Part shown: piece by piece, positions 32,593 to 42,450 of the stretch
How positions within the stretch are numbered: the stretch's first letter is position 1
How the letters are laid out: each line of letters opens with the position of its first letter
NCBI GenBank assembly: GCA_003194525.1
Contig: NBIV01000017.1
Location: 124,001 to 188,000 of the forward strand
Source: Gracilariopsis chorda
Taxonomy: Eukaryota; Rhodophyta; Florideophyceae; Gracilariales; Gracilariaceae
Direction: 5' to 3'
DNA: 64,000 bases
Made by a program: the position numbers and the translations under genes
The notes under the pieces: model-generated
The model's input: the letters and a program-made list of their open reading frames with translations, nothing else
Told to the model about the DNA's origin: nothing
Database searches by the model: none

Positions 32593-33651
32593 TTAAAAAC
32601 GTCGATAGTAACTGGCCAATCCAAGGAAAATTCTTACCTCCGTCACGGAAGTTGGGTGTGGGGCTTCCTGTATAGCTTTGATCTTCTCTGGGTCCGTCTC
32701 GATTCCCATCTTGTCGATGATGTGTCCCAAAAGCTTCACTCGAGGCTGCGCAAAACTACATTTAGTCAGCTTAATCCTCAACCCGTGCGAGGCAATCCTG
32801 CCAATTACTTTTTCGCAATGCATCAGATGATGCTCTATATTGTCGGAGAAGTTTACAACATCATCCAAGTAGACACGGACGAAGGATAAGTCTTTCAGGA
32901 CGGCGTCCATCATTCTTTGAAATGTAGTAGGTGCATTAATCAATCCGAATTGCATGACTTAAAACTTGGATGTACTGGATCTGCAGATAACATTCGTCAT
33001 CCCTTTGCACTCTTCGGCCACCTTCACTTGCCAATATCCTGAAAACAAATCTAGAGTTGTGAATGATAAGGATTCAATAAGGTCATCAAATACTTCTTCT
33101 ATGCGTGGTAACGGCCATAGATCGGACTTCATTTTGGCATTCAATGCACGTTACTCCACGCACAATCTCGGGCTCTCATCCTTCTTTGTTCCGATTCCAA
33201 TGGGGAAAGACCAGGCAGAGTTTGCTGGTGTGATGATTCCTGCACGAAGCATTTGGTCAATCTCATTCCTTACCGAATCGTTATTTCGCAGTGGGAGACG
33301 TCTTGCCCTAAACGTTAGAGGATCTGGATCCTTTAGCTCAAAAAAATGCTTGACAGGGACATCAGCAGGTCTGAGGTCTTCCAGGGACCAAGCAAAGGCT
33401 TTTGAGTCTATAAGTGTTGCAGAGAGCTGCTTCTGTGCCCATTCCGAAAGATGCTTGCCCTTTTTCGTGAGTAATGCCGATTTTAGGTCTTCTTCCACAT
33501 GTTGGTCCTTTTCCTCAATATCACTATCTTCATCTTCATCTAAGAGCAGGGGAATAATCCCTTCCCCTTCATCGTTACCATTCATTGTCCGGTGTGATTC
33601 GATCTCCTTTGCTAGAGCCACAATCAGCTCTTGCTCCTCATCAATTTCCAA
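32593..33651 (-). pseudogene. Gypsy pol: reverse transcriptase with in-frame stops
   Basis: One register reads through TAA at 33151-33153 and at 32959-32961 before ending at 32593. Conserved blocks are clear: IDQMLRAGIITPANSAWSFP, then RALN, LWPLPRIEEVFDDL, TTLDLFSGYWQVKV, QFGLINAPTTFQRMMD, the catalytic VYLDDVVNFSDN, and KCSFAQPRVKLLGHII followed by FLGLASYYRRF. The first stop stands where the family has Tyr in V-D-Y-R-A-L-N. A frameshift and another TAA lie between this block and RNase H. The N-terminal part is an acidic Asp/Glu-rich linker. Confidence 0.9.
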
Positions 33652-33825
33652 GCTGGAAGACGCTCGATAGATTTATGAGTCTGAGGTGAAATCCTCACTA
33701 TCGGTCTCGGATCCTTCCACATCAGGGATGCGTTCGTCATACTCGAGATCTCATACGGATTCCTTTTTTTCTATTGTCACAGTCATGGTGTGATTCCCAA
33801 TGTCGATGAAAGCTTGAATGTTCTC

Positions 33826-34527
33826 TTAGGTCGGGGAACCTATAATAACGTCCACCGGTGGGTCATCCACAACCAGAAAGTTTAGCAAGGTCTTTGATTC
33901 ACAAAACAATACAGGAACGTCTTTGAAGACGCCTCGTACGACACTAGAGCTTCCATCGGCGACTTTAATCCTTCTCGTGGTTGCTTCCGGTGAGAGCGTA
34001 AGTTCTTCCATCAGAGAACTGGAGAGAAGGTTTGTTACAGCTCCTGGGTCTTGCAGTGCGTTGAATCTAGTTCCAAATAGCTTCAACTTCACAACTTTTA
34101 ATCTTCTGATACTTCCAGGCTTGTAGGCGACGGCAACCTTCTGACTTCTAGCATTCTTCCCAAACAGTTTTTGAATCTTTCTTTTTGCCTCTTCGGCATC
34201 TCCATGGAGCAGCTGGACAAATGTGAGACCACATGAAGCATTTGCCAGCTCGGTAAGTACTTTTAGCCTCCCCACATAGTCTGAAATTCCATCTTTTCGG
34301 GCCCTGTGGGACTTCTGTCGGGCCGGTTTGCGAAGTTTGGTCTTAAATCTCTTTTGGCTTGGTAGACCTTTCGTTAGGTCAATGACAGGACCGGGTTGAG
34401 GATTGAGCAACTGTTTCACGGCCATAATTCCCGTCTTTGGCTGCTTTGGCAGTGCCCTGAGTTCAGGGTCTCTATTTGTAGCATTGATAGTCCCATCTTC
34501 TTCAAATGTTTCAGTCACTATCCCCAC
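33826..34527 (-). pseudogene. Gypsy retropepsin-like protease region
   Basis: The frame holds a basic N-terminus (KRFKTKLRKPARQKSHRARK) and, in its C-terminal third, a retropepsin-like fold: FNALQDPGAVTNLLSSSL, where the usual active-site D-T/S-G appears as D-P-G, and VDVIIGSP, the conserved flap-to-core strand. The Thr/Ser to Pro change would probably weaken or abolish activity. Confidence 0.65.
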
Positions 34528-35027
34528 TATGTACTCTTATCTTTTCCAAAGTCTTTTGGTTCGTCTCCTTTTAATTTCATGTGTGTGTAATTAGTGGCGA
34601 TGGCGGGCTCTGGCATCTGCAGCTTCGACAAACACGTAGTTGCTGAGTGTCCTATCTTCCCAAATCGTAGGAATCTAATATTCCGGTGAGGATTTATTTC
34701 ACAGCAGTTTGCGTCATTTCCCGGCTTGTGACAGAATGAAAAGACCCGAAAATTGCTTTCCTCGTTCAAAGTTCGTTTCTTCCTAACCAAAAGAGTAAGT
34801 TCCGCTATCTGAGATGTGAGGTCTTCTATTTTATTTTCCAGTGACTTCACGGTTTGTTCGAGACGACGGAGAATTGTCGTAGCGTGTGGTCGCTTACTTT
34901 TTCCCTTCCCCTTCCCAATATAGGCTTCACTGAAAGTTTCTTGGCAACGAAAGTAATCCCGGGTGGTAGGATCGAATAACTGGTATTCACTTACAAATTT
35001 CAGCAACACGCATTGAGCCAGGTCCAT
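34527..35027 (-). pseudogene. Gypsy gag C-terminal remnant with degenerate zinc knuckle
   Basis: The frame includes a helical stretch (TILRRLEQTVKSLENKIEDL, coiled-coil spacing) and a degenerate CCHC knuckle, FGKIGHSATTC, in which the first Cys pair appears replaced. It would bind element RNA. It lies directly upstream of protease in a different frame, as gag does. The capsid part is not recognised. Confidence 0.55.
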
Positions 35028-35492
35028 ATGTTACATGACTGCGTTTCTAACCAATATGAACTTAGGTTAACCGTTAAAGTTAGCCTTTGTGAAGCCAGAT
35101 CTATATCTATCAGAAAATAAATCATGTAAAATAGACGGAGCCGACAATTAATGGCTCTTTGGATGTTCTCCTTCTGTATGACGACTTAACAAAAATTTAC
35201 AATCATGATTTTTTTGACAGCAGCGTAATAATATGATTTTTCTGACAGCAGCGTAATAATATGATTTTTCGAGTAACTGCGCTTTGTTTGCGTAGGTTTC
35301 GTATAAGAAGTCCAACGCTTTTTCCGTCAAACATGGCAAGAGCTGCGTTGCTTTTTGAAAACCATTGGCAACTTTGCTACAACATTGTCAAAGAAAAAGA
35401 AAAAATTAACTACATTCGATTCAGGTTCATCATTAAACACAATTGCTGGGGATGAAGACATTGTTCTAAGAAGGTTCTCCTCGAGAGTACGA

Positions 35493-35662
35493 TGAAAGCA
35501 ACAGAGTGGCTTACCTCCCCCTTCGGATGGGAAGGGGCGAGAGGCCGGCTTTTATGGATTTTGGCCCTCCGGCGAGATCGTCGTAGGGCCAATTAGATAT
35601 CTCCCTGTGAACTGGCGTGCCATGCACGCCAGTGAGAAATGTCCACGTGGACAATCCGGACA
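35493..35662 (-). repeat. 5' LTR of the Gypsy element
   Basis: 170 bp, same ends as the left copy, followed by GGGAA. The inner bases next to it do not start with TGG, so the primer-binding site is not obvious and the tRNA primer is unknown. Confidence 0.92.
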
Positions 35663-35685
35663 GGGAACACAGTAATTTTTGGTCG

Positions 35686-35710
35686 TTGGGCTGACACGGT
35701 GGGGATGCTC
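35686..35710 (-). repeat. Right terminal inverted repeat of Harbinger element
   Basis: Read on the minus strand it begins GAGCATCCCCACCGTGTCAG. It is followed on the plus strand by TTA (35711-35713), matching the left target duplication. Confidence 0.88.
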
Positions 35711-35713
35711 TTA

Positions 35714-36219
35714 TGGAATCGTACGCGACGAAAGATCATACTCTGTCATGGCTGGCTGTCGCTGATGCTGTCGTTCGTGTCAATGTCGCAGGCTCCTGCG
35801 AGGTATTTGCAATTAGGTTTTACATGCTCCTCATGTGCATGTTCGTTGATAATACCGCCGCAGCACGGAACGCTCCGCGCTCTGCCGCTGCTGTACCGCG
35901 CTCCTATGGACCGCCGCAGAAGTTTCTGATGATGAACCCTCTCGCTTGCATCCTCGTTGTCGTAGGGTGACGATTTTTCATCACCCTGCACAATAACCAG
36001 GAGCACAGATCCGCCACCGCTCCGCCGCTGCGTCAACGCAAGTGCAACCAACTTATCTCGCACGTTAACTTGCATTGGCCTGCTCGTCGCACCAACGCAT
36101 CCCGGCGTCAACGGAGTTTAACGGACTTCTCTGTTCCGTTCTGTTCGCAACTCCTGCATAAACGCCAACCATCATCGTCCTCGCCTTCCACAAAGAGTTG
36201 TGTCCAGCGCCACACAATC
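35714..36219. other. Transition between transposon block and gene block
   Basis: Begins right after the Harbinger target duplication. Overlapping frames on both strands show no motif. It includes the 5' flank of the AIM24-like gene. Confidence 0.4.
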
Positions 36220-36969
36220 ATGGCGGCATCCAATCCAACGGGTAACTTGTTTGATGAGGCAGTTGAAGTTCAGGCTGCAGAACATCTCGGAACTCGATAT
36301 GAGCTTATCAACCCGCGTTCTCTGACCACCATGGTCCGTGTTTTTCTGGACCCTGGTCATCCAATTCGGGCCGTGCCTGGTTGCATGGTGGCGCATTCTG
36401 AGAGCGTGAATATTCAAGGAAAGTTGAAGAAGAGCTTTAAAACCATGTTCGGTCCAGATGAGGCCAGACATCAGACAATGACCGCGATCGAAAAGCCAGG
36501 GTGGGTGCTTCTGGCTCCCGGGTTTTATGGCGACCTACGCGCAGTGACACTTAGTGGCGACATGGAGGTATACATTTCTGACGGCTCATTCCTGGCCTGT
36601 ACCGATGGAGTCACCACAACCAGTGTTAGGCAAGATGTCAAGAAGTCCATGTTTTCGGGCAGTGGTCTGTTCGTGAAGAAGGCTAAGGGCAACGGTGTCG
36701 TATTTGTCGGCGGCGTAGGCTCTATAATGGAATGGAATCTCAACAAGGACCAGGTTCTCACTGTAGATAATGATCATGTGGTGCTCTGGTCTAAGGGAAT
36801 TGGCTACGAACTGACCAAGGCTTCAGCAGGCCTTCGTTCTACGGCTTTAAGTGGTGAGGGCATGGTCTCCAAGTTCACGGGGCCTGGCAGGGTGTGGTGC
36901 CACGCAAGGAATGCAGCCGAGATTGCGAAATGGGTGTACTCCACGGTTCCGCCTGCGGTTGGAGCCTAA
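36220..36969 (+). CDS. AIM24-like (DUF124) family protein
   Basis: Starting at the ATG in CAATCATGGCGG gives 249 residues, without the Ser/Arg-rich upstream extension that the longer open frame would add. The protein has the repeated beta-strand and Gly pattern of the AIM24/DUF124 family: YELINPRSLTTMVRVFLDPG, then PGCMVAHSESVNIQGKLK, FGDLRAVTLSGDMEVYISDG-like turns, SGSGLFVKKAKGNGVVFVGG and GEGMVSKFTGPGRVWCHARN. Yeast AIM24 is linked to mitochondrial inner-membrane organisation; bacterial relatives have no agreed role. The family name is well supported, the function is not. It is the first intact host-like gene right of the transposons. Confidence 0.8.
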   Translation: MAASNPTGNLFDEAVEVQAAEHLGTRYELINPRSLTTMVRVFLDPGHPIRAVPGCMVAHSESVNIQGKLKKSFKTMFGPDEARHQTMTAIEKPGWVLLAPGFYGDLRAVTLSGDMEVYISDGSFLACTDGVTTTSVRQDVKKSMFSGSGLFVKKAKGNGVVFVGGVGSIMEWNLNKDQVLTVDNDHVVLWSKGIGYELTKASAGLRSTALSGEGMVSKFTGPGRVWCHARNAAEIAKWVYSTVPPAVGA

Positions 36970-39529
36970 GCAGAGCACGCGGTCAAGACTTAAACCATTA
37001 CTCTAATGTTAGTGAGAAACAACGGTACTGACATTAGGAAGCGTGTGCACCGAACAATACAACAAACAGGGCAGTAGGTGGATGCTGTCGCGCCGAAAAG
37101 CTCGGCTTCGGCATTTTGGTAACCATTAACTATTTTTGATAAGATGACATACGTCAAAACCATGGGGCAGTCCAGTGCAGTGTCAAAGACCCAGATGTCT
37201 TCCCTTCTCAAACTGCTTGTGGGGTACATGTAAAAAGAAAAGGAGAGTCTTCGGGAAGCAACAGGGCTTTGTGGCGTTCTGGGGAATTTTACAGTGTGCA
37301 TTCCCTTAGTAAGTTTTTCGTCGACTCTTTCTGGTGTTCTAATGTCACATGGACGAGCGAAGTTTGATTCGTGCGCCGCATTGAATGAGAGATTTGACTT
37401 GGACGAGTGCCGTTTCGGAAAGTTGGGCCGTAACAGCGCGCTGGTTTGGATTCTTTCTACGAGTAACGAGAAGTCCTCTCTGAAGGGGCTAGGGAGATTG
37501 ACAGGTTGAAAGCATAGCAGTACAAGCTTAACTATCTGTTGTGATACTCAGATTCCACGCTACGTATGCTCACATAACCACTGGCGCCCAGGACAAAAGG
37601 GTTAGCTTTCCGGATCCTGCCTGTATTTGTCTGAGAACAAGGAAATGTGGTGATCTTGTCTCGTCAAGACACGGAGAGAGAGAGGACACGAGTGTGCGTG
37701 CAAGCAGACAGTTCCAAGGGTACGTTCTTTGTCGTAATGCGCTGGTAGATAACGAACGAACGATGTCCCCATGGGGAGAGGCAAGAGAACTTCTGTTGAC
37801 TGCCGCTGCTGTGAGATGTAGAATAGTGCGCTCCAGAGGCAGGAGTACAGTATGGTCTTCTGGTCTGGACTAGACCCGCGCACACCGCTCGTGTACTCAG
37901 CGATCCGCCGGCAGAACTGTTTTGTGGTCTGTCCTGCACCGCGCACCGCCATGGATGTCAAACCCAGTGGGGGTGAACTCTACGCCATTTTCGTTACATA
38001 GCGTGCTGTACTTGGTGGGCTTTTCGCAGGGGATGTCATCGATAAGCAGGTCCATTCGCTGTTGCTGTATTTCGGGCAGATGTTGTTGAGATGGGAACTC
38101 CATTCCCGAGAAACATGTAGGCACAAGGGTGGTTGCTTGAGTATGCTGTATTGAACATCGCGCAGCGCATTATGGCTTCTTGTGGCGCTAATCCTACCGG
38201 ACAGGTCATTGCATGGTAGCCGTGATGATCGAGATGGCGAACATTTTGGTAATTACACAAGCAGGATACATACATTGTTTCAGTAACAGTTACCGTACCC
38301 TTGTATGTCATACAAGGGTACGGTAACTGTTTATCGGTGCTCTGTTCACGCCTTGATATTGCACTGGAACAAATTCGCAGCTGAAGATAAATCGTACAAA
38401 TTCAGATCCGAGCTAAAAATCACTGTCAACCAAGTTGAACTGAAGCTTGAAATAATGCTGAGAGCGAGGATGGGGATATCCGGCGATATTGTTGATCTCG
38501 TTCATGGCTCCTCAACCTTGCTTGGAGTAATATTAGTTACTTCAACGATGCACATGGATATGGATCTACATTGCAAAGCTGAACGGACTACTCCGACCGG
38601 ATGTCCTCCGGCATTGAACAATAGACTACTGAACGGTCCAGATGGCAGCGCAGCTTAGCGTTCCAAGACCCCAAGGATAACAGGGAACGGCGGATTTGTA
38701 TCGTCTGCCGAAATGTCCTGAAAATGCGAACGATAAACAGTACCACGGGTAATGGTTTAACTCCTACACGTGTAGCGGGCCCAGTGGGTTCTCAGTTTGC
38801 ACTCGATGCCTCTTTGTAACTATACATATGCTGCAAGAGCCCAGCTCCACGTATCGTTGGCTTCCCCTGCGCTGGACCGAAGCTCAGTGACTTTCCCGGG
38901 GCGTAGTAAGCTATTCTACGACGGAAGAAGGAATATTCATCAACGATAAACCTATTGCGTAACGCAAATCCGTATACTTTTCCTTTACTGCTCCAATTTC
39001 GTTTAAGATTCGGACGTACAAAATGCATGAAGAGCATGTTCGGAAGTCAGCCCCGTTGTCGGACGTGTGCTTGTGCATCTTTGTTGTGCTTGAAAGCATG
39101 TAGGTCTGAATTCTCTCTCAATATCAGCTTGTCATGAGGACTCAGCCGTTCCTCAGCGGTTTTTATGACAATAGTTGAACATCTGAGCTTTATGTCGAAA
39201 CGTCATTCGGCCTCATAGCTGTATTCCATCTGCGTCATCTAGCACGCTCTGGATCTGATGTTGCGGGGCCACAGCCATGAATTGAGTGGGAGACCGAAGG
39301 GTAAGCCGATCAGAACTGAGACAGCGAAGGTGGTCAAATCAAGGTTCATGAACAAGAGAGCTCACTGAAAATGTGATATCATGGCGATCGAAGGTCCAGA
39401 GACGAGCGTTCGACACAATCGGGTTTAAAGGTGTTCCAAGATTGCCAGCGCTTCCATCATAAAGTGCACGCCGTCGCTTTTTCTATTCCGTGGACAGATC
39501 GACGTTAATTGTACCGAAAGACAGTCAGT
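36970..39529. other. Long intergenic stretch with a palindrome
   Basis: About 2.5 kb without a believable gene. Frames around 38036-38658 start inside the palindrome and look like chance. A minus frame at 38792-39037 has no motif. The region before 39.5 kb should contain the LPMO promoter. Confidence 0.4.
38285..38331. repeat. Perfect 23-bp inverted repeat around one base
   Basis: The left arm AACAGTTACCGTACCCTTGT... (38285-38307) is followed by a single T, then its exact complement ending AAGGGTACGGTAACTGTT (38309-38331). There are no mismatches. Such a tight palindrome would extrude as a cruciform or fold into a 23-bp hairpin if transcribed. It may be a relic of an inverted-repeat element whose spacer was lost. 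Confidence 0.9.
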
Positions 39530-40747
39530 ATGCTGTTTCACATCGCATTATGCAGCATTTCTCTTTTGAATATCATGGCCGCAGCTCATTCTATCATGAC
39601 GGAGCCACAGAGCGTATCGCCAAGGGTAAGGCACGAGCTCCTGGAAGACTCGTCGTGCAACAAATTGCTAACTACATCATTCACCTCGCTTTCTTAGGAT
39701 TGTCGTGTTGGGGGCGAAGCCAAATCCGGTATCGATAATTGCCACGGTCCTTGTGATCTCCGTGCCATTCAGGGTGGATATGCAAATCACGCATCACCGG
39801 ATAACCCCTCCGCAGTGTACAGCCGTGGTCAACGTATAACTGTGAAGTATACTCGCAATAATCATGGTCCTGGAGGCTTCATACGCCTTACTATAGTTCC
39901 GCTCGGGAGCATGATGGATAAAGCTGTGCATGAACGGAACGCATTCCATTACAGCTGCTGGGGGGCCAATCCACAACAAGCGGGACCCGATGAGCTTCAA
40001 ACTGACCATTTCGGATATAGTTATGTTGGAAATGACGGCGAAGAACATCCATACGGCCAAGGGTACTACGTCGCGAACGTATCTATTCCAAAAGTTATTC
40101 CAGATGGTGATTACGTGCTGGGATGGGTCTGGTTTGGGGGCATTGGTAGTGTACCAGTCCTCGGCAACTATCCTCAGCCTCCACAACCTAGTCCAATGGG
40201 CTACTACGCAGATCAATGGTCATGCGCATATGTAAGGATTGAAGGCGGATTAGCTCTTGAATCAACGTATTACCCGGCGTTTAAGAACGATATTTCACAA
40301 TACAACCCGGAAGGATGTCTAGCGGCAAATGACTCTCCTGGCATCTGCACCGTAGAACCTTGCTACACACCAGGAATCTTTCAGAAGCCTCGCAACTTCA
40401 AGGCGGGGTCGTACCCTTCTCCGCTGACGCCAAACTTTTATGCTAGTGTGTCTCCGTCCCCAATCCCATCCCCAGTCTCCGGAGATCACAAATCAGGATC
40501 GAATAACACTCAAGTCGTAGATAACTACGACTGGAACGCATATTCCGCATGCAAGTGCATAGAAAGAGGAGAAAACTGTGACGCTTCTACGGCACAGACA
40601 GCGGGGTCAGGATGCATTGCCGCTGTTAAGCCGTTTGAGCAACCGAAATCATGTGTTTATAAGTGTTGTTCGATATGCAAGTTCTTCAGCTTCTGGAAAA
40701 CGTGCTCAACTGATGTTATGAAAGCAGAAAACTGTGTGAGACGGTGA
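39530..40747 (+). CDS. Secreted LPMO-like protein (chitin-binding-4-like), two exons
   Basis: Exon 1 is 39530-39625 and exon 2 is 39698-40747, joined across a 72-nt GT-AG intron (GTAAGG...TTCTTAG, phase 0), giving 381 residues. The signal peptide MLFHIALCSISLLNIMAAA would leave His as residue 1 of the mature protein (HSIMTEPQS), the hallmark of copper lytic polysaccharide monooxygenases. The second brace His fits RNNHGPGGFIRLTIVP. The core continues with DCRVGG, NCHGPC, VLGWVWFGG and WSCAYVRIEGG, a pattern I know from oomycete and algal chitin-binding-type-4 proteins. A Pro/Ser linker and a Cys-rich tail (about 10 Cys in the last 70 residues) follow. It likely acts on cell-wall polysaccharide outside the cell. 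The substrate is unknown. Confidence 0.75.
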
Positions 40748-42450
40748 CTGAAGGTATGATGACAAGCATAGTATGAGGCAGAGGGGATCAATTGAAGCTC
40801 GCAGGTGCACAGCAAACGCGAATCAAAAGTTAGCAAGAAGAACATATTAGTAGAGAGTAGAGTAAACAATAATGTCCTCAGGGCAGCCTTCTGAAAGAAT
40901 CTGTTCTCACGCATATGAAGGCATGAATAAGCCTAGAATCGGAGAACATGCGACATGGGTTGAATGAGAAGAACCTGGAACAAGGTGCATGGGGTCATGA
41001 AGCGCACGACCCTTCAAATCCGAAGGTTTAATTTTACCGTTGGTAACCCAAGCCTGCTGGCAAGTATGTCAAGATACTTGCAGAGAGACAAGCCCTTAGA
41101 TAAGAACTATTAATACGCGGTCGGAAGTAGTAGCGAGAGCTCACAGACAACAACAACAAAGACTCAAGTGTTTTGTTTTCCCGAGAACCCAAGTTGAATC
41201 TTCATCCCATATGAACGATAGCTTTCAGGTAGCATCATAACTGATTCAGTATTGGCGCACAACAGCTGGATACGGAACGAGCGCTCGTAAAAGCCCCTAA
41301 AACACACCCTTCAAGCAGCAGTAGTAATTCGTCAAAGAACTAGTGGTGCTTGATGACACACGTCTGTTCGCTCGCAAGCGCGCAATAGTGGGAGTGAGAC
41401 TATGGCACGTTCTCATACGTCCTTTCATATTGGTGAAAAGGGATATCTCAGGTCTTGTGTAGTATACACGGCTTCTTGCCCGTGTTCATTGAAGCTGAGC
41501 TTACTACGGGGGTGGAGGCAGGATGATTGCTCTCAAGCAGTAGTTAGATGAGTAGAGTCTTGATAGCACTTGTTTTCTTCTTGCTCTCATGTCATAGTTA
41601 GACGGACAGAATAATAGAATCTGGACTGTGCGTCAACAAGCGTTCTCATGTTCATAGTTGCATGAGAAGCGGGTTTGGAGATTGGGCGCTAGAGTCATTT
41701 CCATGGCGGAAGAGTTCCCACGCTGCGCATGGCGGTGACGCCGAGAGCGGCATTCTTGTCCGTACGTGGATGCCAATGGGGTTCAGTTTACGAGGAAGCG
41801 CCATTTTGGCCGTTAGTCGAACCGACATGAAGGTGACTTGAGCATCATCAACGGAGTGCAGCCATCACAGATCAATCAGCCAGAAGCCTAAACCATTTCC
41901 GCTGGCTTGGTAAACATCTCGCTGTGCAGAAGGCCAAAGCCTGGAGAAAACCTGACAGGGCCAAACTTGAAAAGTTACAAGATGTCTATAAGGGTTAGTG
42001 CTCGGTGAGCAGGGCGTTGACGCAAGTTGCGAAGCGGCTGACCGCACACGCTGAAAAAAAAATTCGTTGACGGAATAATTGAGGCGCTGCAGCAACCTCA
42101 GATGTTGTGTGCGACAACTGTTGGCGGCAAGTGTGGGAAGATTGGCACAAGCGGCCGTAGTTTTACACTTGCAAAAAGAGGCACGGATGACCTCGATGCG
42201 GGACGCGCAAAAGTGATAAGTAAAGAACTCAGCGGGAAATATGACAGGATAGGTACTTTGACTGACTACAAGTGAATGGGAATAAAACGAAGTGCGGCAG
42301 CATGCACAAAAATGTGATGAACCAAACAGAGAAGGAAAAGACAGGCGGGTGCCAACTGGCATGCAGACAGCGACACCAACTGCCTCAAAATGCCAAGAAC
42401 AAACAGATCTGTTCATAACGGAAAGCAACCAACCATGTTCCATAGTCGAC
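40748..42450. other. Intergenic, 1.7 kb, nothing recognised
   Basis: A minus frame at 41865-42524 is Ser/Cys-rich without motif and overlaps the desaturase end. The stretch holds 3' flanks of two convergent genes (LPMO and desaturase). Confidence 0.45.

Larger units (their letters stand above)
28801..35662 (-). mobile_element. Ty3/Gypsy-type LTR retrotransposon, complete ends, dead coding
   Basis: The element is 6862 bp, flanked by 5-bp duplications GGGAA at 28796-28800 and 35663-35667. Both LTRs are exactly 170 bp, start TG and end CA. Genes run leftward: gag-like (35027-34527), protease (34527-33826), reverse transcriptase (33651-32593), RNase H (32482-31823), integrase (31762-30800), the Gypsy order. 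At least five in-frame stops and frame changes break pol. By eye the LTRs differ at about 14 of 170 sites, so the insertion is not recent. Between integrase and the left LTR (28971-30799) lie a 21-bp repeat and an opposite-strand frame. The element sits 48 bp from the right end of the host Harbinger transposon. Confidence 0.92.
24826..35710. mobile_element. PIF/Harbinger transposon carrying a nested LTR retrotransposon
   Basis: Both ends start GAGCATCCCCAC reading inward, continuing to CAGCCCAA, with a few mismatches and one indel over 24-25 bp. Each end is flanked by TTA (24823-24825 and 35711-35713), the typical 3-bp PIF/Harbinger target duplication. GAGCAT-type ends are common in plant Tourist/PIF families. 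Without the nested element (28801-35662 plus one 5-bp duplication) the transposon is about 4.0 kb. It holds the usual two genes: a Myb/SANT-like gene rightward (25.0-26.1 kb) and a DDE transposase leftward (28.6-27.3 kb). Both are broken. The interior 26.1-27.3 kb shows no gene apart from a 75-codon minus frame at 26395-26622. Confidence 0.88.

Noticed and set aside
28801..35662. The 170-bp direct repeats as a dispersed SINE or MITE
   Set aside because: TG...CA ends, equal length, GGGAA duplications on the outer sides and Gypsy pol between them identify them as a pair of LTRs.
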